Shown here piece by piece: positions 56,121 to 64,000 of a stretch of DNA of 64,000 nt (position 1 is the stretch's first letter; the number at the start of each line of letters is the position of its first letter). The notes under the pieces were generated by a model. The model was not told where the DNA came from, did not search any database, and was given only the letters and a program-made list of their open reading frames with translations. This stretch comes from Aquabacterium lacunae (GTDB lineage Bacteria > Pseudomonadota > Gammaproteobacteria > Burkholderiales > Burkholderiaceae_C): positions 248,001 to 312,000 of the forward strand of contig NZ_SIXI01000002.1 of NCBI RefSeq assembly GCF_004310865.1, written 5' to 3'. A program made the position numbers and the translations under genes.

Positions 56121-56849
56121 ATGAAAGTCCTGCTGATCGACGACCACCCCCTGATCCTGGCCGCACTGCAATCGGTCATCCAGGGCCTGGGCGACAACGT
56201 CGTGGTGTCGTCGGCCTCCAGCGGCAAGGCGGCCCGCGAGGCCCTGCGCAACGACAGCAGCTTCGACCTGGTGCTGCTCGACCTGCACCTGGGGGACGCC
56301 GACGGCTTCGACCTGCTGACCGAGTTCCGCTCGCAATACCCGGCCGTGCCGGTGGTGGTGATCTCGGCTTCTGACCGCACCTCTGACGTGATCCGGTCGA
56401 TCGACATGGGTGCCATGGGCTTCGTGCCCAAGCGCTCCAGCAACGAAACGCTGGTCGAAGCACTGCAGCAGGTGGTCTCGGGTGGTGTGTACGTGCCGCC
56501 GATGAACATGGCCAGCGACGTGATCGGCACGGCCAGCACGCCCGCCCAGCGCGTGCAGAGCGAGGCTTACGAGGCCGGCTTCCAGACCACGCCCTCCCTG
56601 TCGCAGCTGGGCCTGACGCCCCGCCAGACCGATGTGCTGGCGCTGCTGCTCAAGGGCCAGCCCAACAAGCTGATCGCCCGCGAACTGGGCCTGTCGGTCG
56701 AAACCGTGAAAGACCACGTGGCCGCCGTGCTGCGTGCCCTGAACGTGAGTTCGCGCACGCAGGCCGTGATCGCCGTGAGCCAGATGCTCAAGCTGCAAGG
56801 CAGCGGCACGCCGGGGGGCTTCTCGGCCTGGAACCCCGTGCGTCGCTGA
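56121..56849 (+). CDS. NarL/LuxR-type response regulator
   Basis: 242-residue response regulator. The receiver has the acidic pair in LLIDDHPLIL, phospho-acceptor Asp54 in LVLLDLHLGD and Lys in GFVPKRSS. The LuxR-type HTH is LGLTPRQTDVLALLLKGQPN followed by IARELGLSVETVKDHVAAVL. Start at 56121 with AAGGAG upstream. No histidine kinase is adjacent. Divergent from the SecA-like/HlyD operon, which it probably controls. Confidence 0.93.
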   Translation: MKVLLIDDHPLILAALQSVIQGLGDNVVVSSASSGKAAREALRNDSSFDLVLLDLHLGDADGFDLLTEFRSQYPAVPVVVISASDRTSDVIRSIDMGAMGFVPKRSSNETLVEALQQVVSGGVYVPPMNMASDVIGTASTPAQRVQSEAYEAGFQTTPSLSQLGLTPRQTDVLALLLKGQPNKLIARELGLSVETVKDHVAAVLRALNVSSRTQAVIAVSQMLKLQGSGTPGGFSAWNPVRR

Positions 56850-56869
56850 ATTCAGACATCCGCCCGGCC

Positions 56870-57844
56870 TCAGGCGCCCAGCAGCGCCTGCCGGGCTGCC
56901 AGGTAGTCGCGCTGCAACTGCGCGATGCGTTCGGCCGCAGGCACCACGGCCTTGACCGCGCCAATGCCCTGCCCCGCCCCCCAGATGTCCTTCCAGGCCT
57001 TGCGGGCCTGGTTGGTGTGCCCGCCTTCGGCCGTGGAGCCGTAGTCCATGCGCGCCGGGTCGGAGCCTGGCAGGTGGTCGGGGTCGAGCCCCGCCGCCAC
57101 GATCGAGCCTTTCAGGTAATTGCCATGCACTCCGGTGAACGCGTTGGTGTAGACCACATCCTGTGAGCTGCTGCCGACCACCATCTGCTTGTGGCCTTCG
57201 GCCGCCCGGGCCTCGTCGGTGGCAATGAAGGCCGAGCCGATGTAGGCGAAATCGGCACCCATGGCCTGCGCGGCCAGGATGGCCCGCCCGGTGGCGATCG
57301 AGCCCGACAGGGCCAGCGGCCCGTCGAACCACTCGCGAATTTCATGCACCAGCGCAAAAGGGCTGGTGGTCCCTGCGTGCCCCCCTGCCCCGGCGGCCAC
57401 CGCCACCAGGCCGTCGGCGCCCTTCTCCACGGCCTTGCGGGCAAAGCCGTTGTGGATCACATCATGGAACACCAGGCCGCCCCAGGCATGGGCCGCCTGG
57501 TTCACCTCGGCCCGCGCACCCAGCGAAGTGATCAGCAGCGGCACCTTGTGCTTTTCACACAAGGCCAGGTCGGCCTCCAGCCGGTTGTTGCTGCGGTGCA
57601 CGATCTGGTTGATGGCAAAGGGCGCCGCCGGGGCTTCGGGGTGGGCACGGTCGTGCGCCGACAGTGCCTCGGAGATTTCGTGCAGCCATTCATCGAGCTG
57701 CGACGAGGGCCGGGCATTGAGGGCCGGCACGGAGCCCACGATGCCGGCCTTGCACTGCGCGATCACCAGCGCCGGGTGGCTGATGATGAACAGCGGCGAG
57801 GCGATCACAGGCAGACGCAGGTGCTGCAGCAGCGGTGGAACCAT
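56870..57844 (-). CDS. nitronate monooxygenase family flavoprotein
   Basis: 324-residue FMN-dependent TIM-barrel enzyme of the nitronate monooxygenase/2-nitropropane dioxygenase family. Motifs are LPVIASPLFIISHPALVIAQ, FHDVIHNGFARKAVEKGADG, AAGAGGHAGTTSPFALVHEI and ALSGSIATGRAILAAQAMGA (phosphate binding). Start at 57844 is preferred because GGAG stands six bases upstream; ATG at 57856 lacks a site. Downstream of the acyl-CoA dehydrogenase terminator. Physiological substrate, perhaps a nitronate, is unproven. Confidence 0.88.
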   Translation of the reverse strand: MVPPLLQHLRLPVIASPLFIISHPALVIAQCKAGIVGSVPALNARPSSQLDEWLHEISEALSAHDRAHPEAPAAPFAINQIVHRSNNRLEADLALCEKHKVPLLITSLGARAEVNQAAHAWGGLVFHDVIHNGFARKAVEKGADGLVAVAAGAGGHAGTTSPFALVHEIREWFDGPLALSGSIATGRAILAAQAMGADFAYIGSAFIATDEARAAEGHKQMVVGSSSQDVVYTNAFTGVHGNYLKGSIVAAGLDPDHLPGSDPARMDYGSTAEGGHTNQARKAWKDIWGAGQGIGAVKAVVPAAERIAQLQRDYLAARQALLGA

Positions 57845-57878
57845 CGGGCACTCCATTCATGCGGTGTGGGGCAGATGC

Positions 57879-57905
57879 AAAAACGGCCACCCGAAGGTGG
57901 CCGTT
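57879..57905 (-). terminator. intrinsic terminator with UUCG tetraloop after acyl-CoA dehydrogenase gene
   Basis: On the minus strand AACGGCCACC-TTCG-GGTGGCCGTT is a perfect ten-pair stem with the very stable UUCG tetraloop, continuing into a T-run (TTTTTGC). It separates the etf/acyl-CoA dehydrogenase operon from the nitronate monooxygenase gene. Confidence 0.88.
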
Positions 57906-57936
57906 GAACGTGGGCTTTTGAAGCTCAGCGTGTGTT

Positions 57937-59739
57937 TCAGAAGGCTTCCACCGGCATGGCGGTCACGCTGTCGCCACCGTCCAGGATGGCGTCGCGCAGC
58001 GAAGCGATGCGGGCCAGGATGTGGTCGCCGTAGAAGCGGGCGGTCGCGATCTTGGCGGTCATGAAGGGCACTTCTTCGCCAGCGGCCAGCTTGTCTTCGG
58101 CCACCATCAGCGCACGGCCCATCTGCCAGCCTGCCACCAGGTTGCTGGTCAGCATCAGGTAGTTCACCGAACCGGCGAACACGGCGTTGGGGTTGCCCTT
58201 GGCATTGGCGCACACGAAGTCAACCACTTGCAGGAAGGATTCGCGAGCGGCCTTCAGCTGCTTGGCGTACTTTTGGCAAGCCGCGCCGCGAGCGGCCAGC
58301 TGGCCTTCGCAGTCAGCGATCTGGCCAGCGATGGCCTTGGCGGTGGCGCCGCCGTCACGCGAGGTCTTGCGGCCCACCAGGTCGTTGGCCTGGATGGCGG
58401 TGGTGCCTTCGTAGATCGGCAGGATGCGCGAATCGCGGTAGTACTGGGCAGCGCCGGTTTCTTCGATGAAGCCCATGCCACCGTGCACCTGCACGCCCAG
58501 CGAGGTCACTTCCACCGAGTTCTCGGTGCTGAAACCCTTGATCAGGGGCACCAGGAATTCGTAGAAGGTCTGGGCCTGCTTGGCCACCGCGGCATCCGGG
58601 TGGTTGTGGGCGGTGTCGTAAGCGGCGGCACCCACCAGGGCCATGGCACGTTCACCTTCGATCAGGGCACGCATGGTCATCAGCATGCGCTTGACATCGG
58701 GGTGGTGGATGATGGCCACCGACTCCTTGGCCGAGCCATCGACCGGGCGCGACTGCACGCGGTCACGGGCGTAGGCCACGGCGTGCTGGTAAGCGCGCTC
58801 GGACACGGCAATGCCCTGCACGCCCACGTCGTAGCGGGCGGCGTTCATCATGATGAACATGTACTCCAGGCCGCGGTTTTCTTCGCCGACCAGGTAGCCG
58901 ATGGCACCAGCGCCCACTTCACCCTTGTCGTCGCCGTACACCAGCACGGCGGTGGGCGAGGCCTTGATGCCCAGCTTTTCTTCGATGGACGCGCAGTACA
59001 CGTCGTTGCGCTTGCCCAGCGAGCCATCGGCGTTCACCAGGAACTTGGGCACCACGAACAGCGAGATGCCCTTGACGCCTTCGGGCGCGTCAGGGGTGCG
59101 GGCCAGCACGAGGTGAACGATGTTCTCGGTCATGTCGTGCTCACCGTAGGTGATGAAGATCTTCTGACCGCTGATGCGGTAGGTGCCATCTTCCTGCTTG
59201 ACCGCCTTGGAACGCACCAGGGCCAGGTCGGAACCGGCTTGCGGCTCGGTCAGGTTCATGGTGCCCGTCCACTTGCCGGACACCATGTTGGGGATGTAGC
59301 GGGTCTTGAGCTCGTCGCTGCCTGCGGTCAGCAGGGCTTCGATGGCGCCACCGGTCAGGATGGAGCACAGCGAGAAGCTCAGGTTGGCGGCCATGGTCTG
59401 TTCGACACAGGCGGCACCGATGGTCTTGGGCAGGCCTTGGCCACCGTACTCGGTGGGCTGACCCAGGCCTTGCCAGCCGCCTTCGGCCAGGGCGGCGTAG
59501 GCTTCCTTGAAGCCCGGCGAAGCCTTCACGACGCCGTTGTCCCACGAACCGTGGTCCTGGTCGCCGCTCCAGTTCAGCGGGGCCACGACACCCTCGTTGA
59601 ACTTGGCCGATTCTTCCAGAACGGCCTGGGCAGTTTCAAAGCCAGCGTCCTCGAAACCGGGGATCTGGGCGATCTGGTCGATGCCAGCGAGTTCCTTGAT
59701 GCAGAACAGCTGGTCCTGGACGGGAGCGCGGAAGGACAT
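57937..59739 (-). CDS. acyl-CoA dehydrogenase with extended C-terminal domain
   Basis: 600-residue FAD-dependent acyl-CoA dehydrogenase of the long subgroup related to 3-methylmercaptopropionyl-CoA dehydrogenase, with an extra C-terminal helical domain. Blocks are [71 protein letters not shown] and [19 protein letters not shown] (with the catalytic Glu region). Start at 59739 (MSFRAPVQD) with GGAG upstream. It is downstream of etfBA and presumably passes electrons to that flavoprotein. Confidence 0.93.
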   Translation of the reverse strand: MSFRAPVQDQLFCIKELAGIDQIAQIPGFEDAGFETAQAVLEESAKFNEGVVAPLNWSGDQDHGSWDNGVVKASPGFKEAYAALAEGGWQGLGQPTEYGGQGLPKTIGAACVEQTMAANLSFSLCSILTGGAIEALLTAGSDELKTRYIPNMVSGKWTGTMNLTEPQAGSDLALVRSKAVKQEDGTYRISGQKIFITYGEHDMTENIVHLVLARTPDAPEGVKGISLFVVPKFLVNADGSLGKRNDVYCASIEEKLGIKASPTAVLVYGDDKGEVGAGAIGYLVGEENRGLEYMFIMMNAARYDVGVQGIAVSERAYQHAVAYARDRVQSRPVDGSAKESVAIIHHPDVKRMLMTMRALIEGERAMALVGAAAYDTAHNHPDAAVAKQAQTFYEFLVPLIKGFSTENSVEVTSLGVQVHGGMGFIEETGAAQYYRDSRILPIYEGTTAIQANDLVGRKTSRDGGATAKAIAGQIADCEGQLAARGAACQKYAKQLKAARESFLQVVDFVCANAKGNPNAVFAGSVNYLMLTSNLVAGWQMGRALMVAEDKLAAGEEVPFMTAKIATARFYGDHILARIASLRDAILDGGDSVTAMPVEAF

Positions 59740-59765
59740 GATTTTCTCCAAACAAAAGCACAAGA

Positions 59766-59787
59766 GGGGTGCCTGACAAGGCACCCC
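59766..59787. other. intercistronic hairpin between etfA and acyl-CoA dehydrogenase gene
   Basis: GGGGTGCC-TGACAA-GGCACCCC is a perfect eight-pair stem in the 101-bp gap between etfA and the dehydrogenase gene. No U-tract follows on the minus strand, so it may tune read-through or protect RNA rather than terminate. Confidence 0.4.
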
Positions 59788-59840
59788 CCTGAGGTCAACA
59801 GATGGCAGACGCAGGGTCTGACATGGCTGCTACAACCGTA

Positions 59841-60770
59841 TTACAGAGCCTGGATCAGCTCAGGCACAGCCGAGAACAGGTCGGCTTCCAGACCGAAGTC
59901 GGCCACCTGGAAGATGGGGGCTTCGGGATCCTTGTTGATGGCCACGATGACCTTCGAATCCTTCATGCCGGCCAAGTGCTGGATGGCGCCGGAGATGCCG
60001 CAAGCCACGTACAGCTGGGGCGCAACGATCTTGCCGGTCTGACCGACTTGCAGGTCGTTGGGGGCGTAGCCAGCGTCCACAGCGGCGCGCGAGGCACCCA
60101 GGGCGGCGCCCAGCTTGTCGGCCAGGGGCGACATGACTTCGTTGAACTTGTCAGCCGAACCCAGGGCACGGCCACCCGACACCACGATCTTGGCGGCGGT
60201 CAGTTCAGGGCGTTCCGACTTGGTCACTTCACGGCCCACGAAGGCCGAGGTGCCCGAATCGGCCACAGCGGCCACGGTTTCGACAGCAGCCGAACCACCG
60301 TTACCGGCGGCTTCGAAAGCGGTGCCACGAACGGTCAGCACCTTGACGGCGTCGGCCGATTGCACGGTGGCGATGGCGTTGCCAGCGTAGATGGGGCGCT
60401 GGAAGGTGTCAGCCGAGACCACCTTGGTGATTTCCGACACTTGCGACACGTCGAGCTTGGCCGCCACGCGAGGGGCCACGTTCTTGCCAGCAGCGGTGGC
60501 GGGGAACACGATGTGGCTGTAGCCCGAAGCCACGGCCAGCACCTGGGCGGCCACGTTTTCGGCCAGGCCGTCGGCGAACTGGGCGCCGTCGGCGTGCAGC
60601 ACCTTGGTCACACCAGCGATCTGGGCGGCAGCAGCGGCAGCGGCGCCAGCGTTCGAGCCAGCAACCAGCACGTGCACGTCACCACCGGCTTGCTTGGCAG
60701 CGGTGATGGCGTTCAGGGTGGCCGACTTGATGGAAGCGTTGTCGTGTTCAGCGATGACGAGAGCGGTCAT
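59841..60770 (-). CDS. etfA: electron transfer flavoprotein alpha subunit
   Basis: 309-residue EtfA carrying the FAD that transfers electrons from acyl-CoA dehydrogenases to ETF-ubiquinone oxidoreductase. The C-terminal FAD-binding signature is clear: [55 protein letters not shown] and [20 protein letters not shown]. Follows etfB by 13 bp in one operon. Confidence 0.97.
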   Translation of the reverse strand: MTALVIAEHDNASIKSATLNAITAAKQAGGDVHVLVAGSNAGAAAAAAAQIAGVTKVLHADGAQFADGLAENVAAQVLAVASGYSHIVFPATAAGKNVAPRVAAKLDVSQVSEITKVVSADTFQRPIYAGNAIATVQSADAVKVLTVRGTAFEAAGNGGSAAVETVAAVADSGTSAFVGREVTKSERPELTAAKIVVSGGRALGSADKFNEVMSPLADKLGAALGASRAAVDAGYAPNDLQVGQTGKIVAPQLYVACGISGAIQHLAGMKDSKVIVAINKDPEAPIFQVADFGLEADLFSAVPELIQAL

Positions 60771-60783
60771 TTTCTCGAACTCC

Positions 60784-61533
60784 TTAGATCACTTTGGCGT
60801 CGTTCTTCAGCTTGGAAACCAGGGTGGCCACATCGGGCACCTTGATACCAGCGGAACGCTTGGGCGGCTCTTCGACCTTCAGGGTCTTGATGCGCGGGGC
60901 CACGTCCACACCCAGGTCGGCCGGCTTGACGGTCTCCAGGGGCTTCTTCTTGGCCTTCATGATGTTGGGCAGCGTCACGTAGCGGGGCTCGTTCAGACGC
61001 AGGTCGGTGGTGACCACGGCCGGCAGGCTCAGGGCCACGGTTTCCAGACCGCCGTCGACTTCACGGGTGACGTTGACCTTGCCGCCAGCCACTTCCACCT
61101 TCGAGGCGAAGGTGCCTTGGGGCAGGTTGGTCAGCGCAGCCAGCATCTGGCCGGTCTGGTTGCTGTCGTCGTCGATGGCTTGCTTGCCCAGGATGATCAG
61201 CTGAGGCTGTTCCTTGTCGACCAGTGCCTTGAGCACCTTGGCCACGGCCAGAGGCTGCACTTCTGCGTCGGTCTCGACCAGGATGCCGCGGTCAGCGCCG
61301 ATGGCCATGGCGGTGCGCAGGGTTTCCTGAGCCTGGGCCGGGCCGATGGAGACGGCGATGATCTCGGTGACCACGCCCTTTTCCTTCAGGCGGGTGGCCT
61401 CTTCGACGGCGATTTCGTCGAAGGGGTTCATGCTCATCTTGACGTTGGCGATGTCGACACCGGTGCCGTCAGACTTCACGCGAACCTTCACGTTGTAGTC
61501 CACAACACGCTTGACTGGAACCAGAACCTTCAT
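60784..61533 (-). CDS. etfB: electron transfer flavoprotein beta subunit
   Basis: 249-residue EtfB, partner of EtfA, with AMP-binding role. It begins [20 protein letters not shown] and contains [40 protein letters not shown] and [26 protein letters not shown], all typical. Start at 61533 with AGGAGAA upstream; the longer open frame runs into the murI promoter. First gene of the etfB-etfA-acyl-CoA dehydrogenase operon. Confidence 0.97.
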   Translation of the reverse strand: MKVLVPVKRVVDYNVKVRVKSDGTGVDIANVKMSMNPFDEIAVEEATRLKEKGVVTEIIAVSIGPAQAQETLRTAMAIGADRGILVETDAEVQPLAVAKVLKALVDKEQPQLIILGKQAIDDDSNQTGQMLAALTNLPQGTFASKVEVAGGKVNVTREVDGGLETVALSLPAVVTTDLRLNEPRYVTLPNIMKAKKKPLETVKPADLGVDVAPRIKTLKVEEPPKRSAGIKVPDVATLVSKLKNDAKVI

Positions 61534-61590
61534 GCGTTGTTCTCCTGCGCAATGAGGAAGTTGATCGAAGTGTGCCGTGCTGTTCAAAAT

Positions 61591-61604
61591 AGCACGATCG
61601 TTCG
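61591..61604. promoter_or_regulatory. candidate operator upstream of etfB
   Basis: AGCACGATCGTTCG contains the perfect palindrome ACGATCGT (61594-61601) with near-symmetric flanks (GCACGA/TCGTTC). Fatty-acid-responsive TetR regulators often use palindromes of this kind before acyl-CoA genes. Placement 60 bp before the etfB start supports a promoter-proximal operator. Confidence 0.4.
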
Positions 61605-61617
61605 ATTCTAGCCTGAA

Positions 61618-61652
61618 GTTCTGCGCTTGCGCGAGCGTGCAAGCGTCAGAAC
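61618..61652. other. long inverted repeat between etfB and murI
   Basis: GTTCTG-CGCTTGC pairs with GCAAGCG-T-CAGAAC (13 pairs, one bulged T, eight-base loop) in the divergent etfB/murI region. No U-tract on either side. It may be a DNA operator or a 5' leader structure. Confidence 0.45.
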
Positions 61653-61717
61653 GGGGGAAAATGGTACTTTTGCGATGATCCCGCGGGCGCCGCCTCGCTG
61701 ACCAGCCCCTGCCCCAG

Positions 61718-62542
61718 ATGAGCCTGCCCGCTGTCGAACACCTTGCCCCTTCACCCGCTCCGGCCATCGGCCTGTTCGACTCGGGTCTGGGCGGGCTGTC
61801 GGTGTTGCGGGCCATGCGGCAGCACCTGCCCGAGGCCCCGCTGCTGTATGTGGCCGATTCGGCCCATGCACCCTACGGCGAGCGCAGCGAAGCCTTCATC
61901 ATCGACCGATCCCTGCGCATCGCACAGTTTCTGCTGGAACAGGGCGCGCAGGTGCTGGTGGTGGCCTGCAACACCGCCACCGCAGCGGCCGTGCGTGAAA
62001 TCCGCACGCAACACCCGCATGTGCCGGTGGTGGGTGTCGAGCCCGGCGTCAAACCGGCGGTGGCCTTGAGCCACAACGGGCGGGTCGGCGTGATGGCCAC
62101 GCCCGGCACGCTGGGCAGCCAGAAGTTCCGCGACCTGGTGGCCGCGCATGGCGGCTCGGCCCGCGTGGTGCTGCAACCGTGCCCCGGACTGGCCCGCGAA
62201 ATCGAAAAGGGCGAACTCGACAGCCCCGCATTGCGCGACCTGGTGGACGGGTTCTGTCAGCCCCTGCGGGCCGCCGATGTGGACACGGTGGTGCTGGGCT
62301 GCACGCACTACCCCTTCGTGGCCCCGCTGATCCAGCAGGCCATGGGCCCGCAGGTGCACCTGCTGGACACCGCCGATGCCGTGGCGCGGCACACCACACG
62401 CCTGATCGCCCGGCTGCCAGCCGAGCCGGAACCGCTGGCGCAGGGTGTGCATTTGTGGACAACCGGCGACGCCCAACACCTGACCCAGGTGGCTGGAAGC
62501 TGGTTGAATCTCACAGCCCCAACCACCCAACTGAGGGTGTAA
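61718..62542 (+). CDS. murI: glutamate racemase MurI
   Basis: 274-residue racemase supplying D-glutamate for peptidoglycan. Catalytic residues lie in [14 protein letters not shown] (Asp21/Ser22), [14 protein letters not shown] (Cys84) and [11 protein letters not shown] (second Cys, with His). Other blocks are [13 protein letters not shown] and [14 protein letters not shown]. Start at 61718. Monocistronic, divergent from etfB; followed by the promoter region of the second giant repeat gene. Confidence 0.96.
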   Translation: MSLPAVEHLAPSPAPAIGLFDSGLGGLSVLRAMRQHLPEAPLLYVADSAHAPYGERSEAFIIDRSLRIAQFLLEQGAQVLVVACNTATAAAVREIRTQHPHVPVVGVEPGVKPAVALSHNGRVGVMATPGTLGSQKFRDLVAAHGGSARVVLQPCPGLAREIEKGELDSPALRDLVDGFCQPLRAADVDTVVLGCTHYPFVAPLIQQAMGPQVHLLDTADAVARHTTRLIARLPAEPEPLAQGVHLWTTGDAQHLTQVAGSWLNLTAPTTQLRV

Positions 62543-62672
62543 GCGCACCCTGTTCAGGGCTTCGACTGCGCCACATGAAATCCGGGCGCGGGCTTTCGTG
62601 CATGCGTCACGAAGCGCAGGCCAAAGTGAAAAAACCGGGGTGAAATGGCAGAACCCGCAAGCCGGGTGTGAC

Positions 62673-62700
62673 TCAAGTCCCGAAAGCAAGGGGTCGATAA
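62673..62700 (+). promoter_or_regulatory. sigma28 (FliA)-like promoter of second giant repeat gene
   Basis: TCAA (62673-62676), 16 bases, GTCGATAA (62693-62700), followed by AGCCG. Compare 17545-17571, where the same CTCAAG and GTCGATAA-n-GCCG elements appear with a 15-base spacer. Predicted leader about 60 bases. Confidence 0.55.
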
Positions 62701-62702
62701 AG

Positions 62703-62757
62703 CCGACAGTGGTGGAAGGTATGGCCTTCCGCCTTGAGCAGTCTTTGCGCCTGTCGG
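62703..62757 (+). promoter_or_regulatory. leader structure covering the Shine-Dalgarno of second giant gene
   Basis: CCGACAG (62703-62709) pairs perfectly with CTGTCGG (62751-62757), taking in the first half of the GGAG ribosome binding site (62756-62759). An inner hairpin GGAAGG-TATGG-CCTTCC (62714-62730) lies within the loop. The arrangement mirrors the different-sequence hairpin at 17626-17650. Confidence 0.5.
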
Positions 62758-62766
62758 AGTACCCGC

Positions 62767-64000
62767 ATGCCTTCCATCATCACTTCGCTGACCACCGCCC
62801 AGATCGCCGGTCTGTCCACTTCGTCGATCGCGCGGCTGACCAGCACCGACTGGCAAGCCTTCACGACCGAGCAGATCCAGGCGCTCACGGCCACGCAGAT
62901 GGCGGCGATCACGACCAGCGGCTTGCGCGCCATCAGCAACGCCAACATTTCGGCGCTGACCACGGCCCAGATCGACTCGCTGGCCACCAACCAGCTGCAG
63001 GCGCTCAGCACCACCCAGATCGCTTCACTGCAATCCGACCAGATCGGGGCGCTGGAAGGCACCGACATTGCCGTGCTGAGCAATGCGCAGATCGTGGCCT
63101 TCAACACCGCCGGCCTGAGCCACTTCAACACCGAACAGATCCAGGCGCTCACGACGGGCCAGGTGGCCGGCCTGAGCACCCGCCAGATTGCAGCGCTGAG
63201 CAGCACGCAGATGGCGGCCATGGAAACGGCCGACCTGCGCGCCCTGACCGCCACCCAGGCGGCCGCACTGACCACCACCCAATCGACCGCGCTGACCACC
63301 GAGCAGGTGGCCTCGTTGACCACAGGCACCATTCGGGCCCTGAGCACCACCGCCCTGTCGGCCATGACGTCGGACCAGGTCGAGGCCATCACGACGGCGC
63401 AATTCACCGCCTTGAGTGCCGGCCAGGTCACGTCGTTGACCACCGAGCAGGTGGCGGCCATCAACACCGATGCCATCCGCGTGATCTCGGTGACCCAGAT
63501 CGCAGCCTTGAGCACCGCCCAGGTGGCCGCACTGGAAACCGTGCAGGTGGAAGCCCTGACGGCAGGCACCGTGCGGGCCCTGAGCACCGCACAGGTCGCC
63601 GCCCTGACCTCCGGGCAGGCCAGCGCCCTGACCACGGCCCAGGTGGCCGCCATGGAAACCGCCGACGTTCGCGCACTGAGTACCGCATCGGTCGCTGCAC
63701 TCAGCACCGACCAGGTGATCGCGCTGACCAGCAGCCAGGTGGGCGCCCTGAGTTCAACCCAGATTCAGTCCCTGCGCAATGACCAGGTCAGCGCCATCGA
63801 AACGCAGGACATCCGAGCACTGAGCAGCACGCAGGTGGCAGGCTTGTCCACCGCCCAGGTGGCAGAGCTGCAGTCCAGCCAGGTGGCTGCGCTGAACACA
63901 TCGGCCCTGCGCGCCTTCAGCAACGATCAAGTCGACGCCCTGGAGACCGAACAGATCGCCGCCCTGACGACGGGCCAGATGAGCGGGCTGACCACAGCCC
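62767..64000 (+). CDS. second giant octapeptide-repeat protein (partial, runs off window)
   Basis: 411 codons before the window ends. The start MPSIITSLTTAQIAGLSTSS matches the gene at 17654 (MATSIPSLTTAQIASLSTRT), including the only Trp at unit 3 (STDW against TEDW). Seven residues are followed by 50 complete octapeptides of the same consensus with no frame slip. Acidic variants occur at units 19, 37 and 43 (METAD, METAD, IETQD). GGAG stands seven bases before the ATG. C-terminal domain and total length are outside the window. Confidence 0.92.
   Translation, partial: MPSIITSLTTAQIAGLSTSSIARLTSTDWQAFTTEQIQALTATQMAAITTSGLRAISNANISALTTAQIDSLATNQLQALSTTQIASLQSDQIGALEGTDIAVLSNAQIVAFNTAGLSHFNTEQIQALTTGQVAGLSTRQIAALSSTQMAAMETADLRALTATQAAALTTTQSTALTTEQVASLTTGTIRALSTTALSAMTSDQVEAITTAQFTALSAGQVTSLTTEQVAAINTDAIRVISVTQIAALSTAQVAALETVQVEALTAGTVRALSTAQVAALTSGQASALTTAQVAAMETADVRALSTASVAALSTDQVIALTSSQVGALSSTQIQSLRNDQVSAIETQDIRALSSTQVAGLSTAQVAELQSSQVAALNTSALRAFSNDQVDALETEQIAALTTGQMSGLTTA

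Overview
The window is GC-rich with dense, tightly coupled operons. Its gene content (membrane-anchored urate oxidase PuuD with a cytochrome c tail, LeuA next to an Lrp-type regulator, an EtfBA/acyl-CoA dehydrogenase operon, a UraD-AllC fusion) points to a betaproteobacterium of the order Burkholderiales, probably Comamonadaceae-like. This is inferred from gene content only. No rRNA, tRNA, CRISPR array or insertion sequence was recognised.

Region 1 (1-17.5 kb) is a nearly complete purine degradation block: LysR regulator, xanthine dehydrogenase xdhABC, an (8-oxo)guanine deaminase, PuuD, HiuH, a GntR/FCD regulator, allantoinase PuuE, a UraD-AllC fusion and an M20 peptidase. Together they take guanine or xanthine to urate, 5-hydroxyisourate, OHCU, allantoin and allantoate and beyond. 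A serine hydrolase, leuA and an Lrp-type regulator are inserted in it.

Region 2 (17.5-25.6 kb) is one giant gene of 2624 codons. It carries 297 uninterrupted octapeptides (consensus L-T-T-x-Q-V-x-A) and a calcium-binding-like C-terminal domain. A paralogue starts at 62767 and runs off the right edge. Both genes have a sigma28-like promoter with a shared motif and a 5' leader hairpin that covers the Shine-Dalgarno sequence.

Region 3 (25.6-47.7 kb) holds housekeeping and accessory genes: trhO, a HipA-like yjjJ, an RluA-type synthase, a DUF2589 operon, emrE, yjdM, an operon with cupin, tautomerase, transglutaminase-like and SIR2-like genes, an AT-rich integron-cassette remnant with an attC site (about 37.0-38.7 kb), psd, an ABC importer, a TetR/nemA pair, a MAPEG protein and an orphan ureD.

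Region 4 (47.7-56.9 kb) is the most unusual locus. A minus-strand operon encodes a GAF-HlyD membrane protein, a PqqD-like/M50 protease/HlyD fusion, a minimal SecA-like ATPase, a periplasmic adaptor and a diguanylate cyclase, with a divergent NarL/LuxR response regulator. It looks like a dedicated, c-di-GMP-linked envelope export or maturation apparatus. The giant octapeptide proteins are candidate clients, which is inference.

Region 5 (56.9-64 kb) has a nitronate monooxygenase-like protein, acyl-CoA dehydrogenase, etfA, etfB, murI and the start of the second octapeptide giant.
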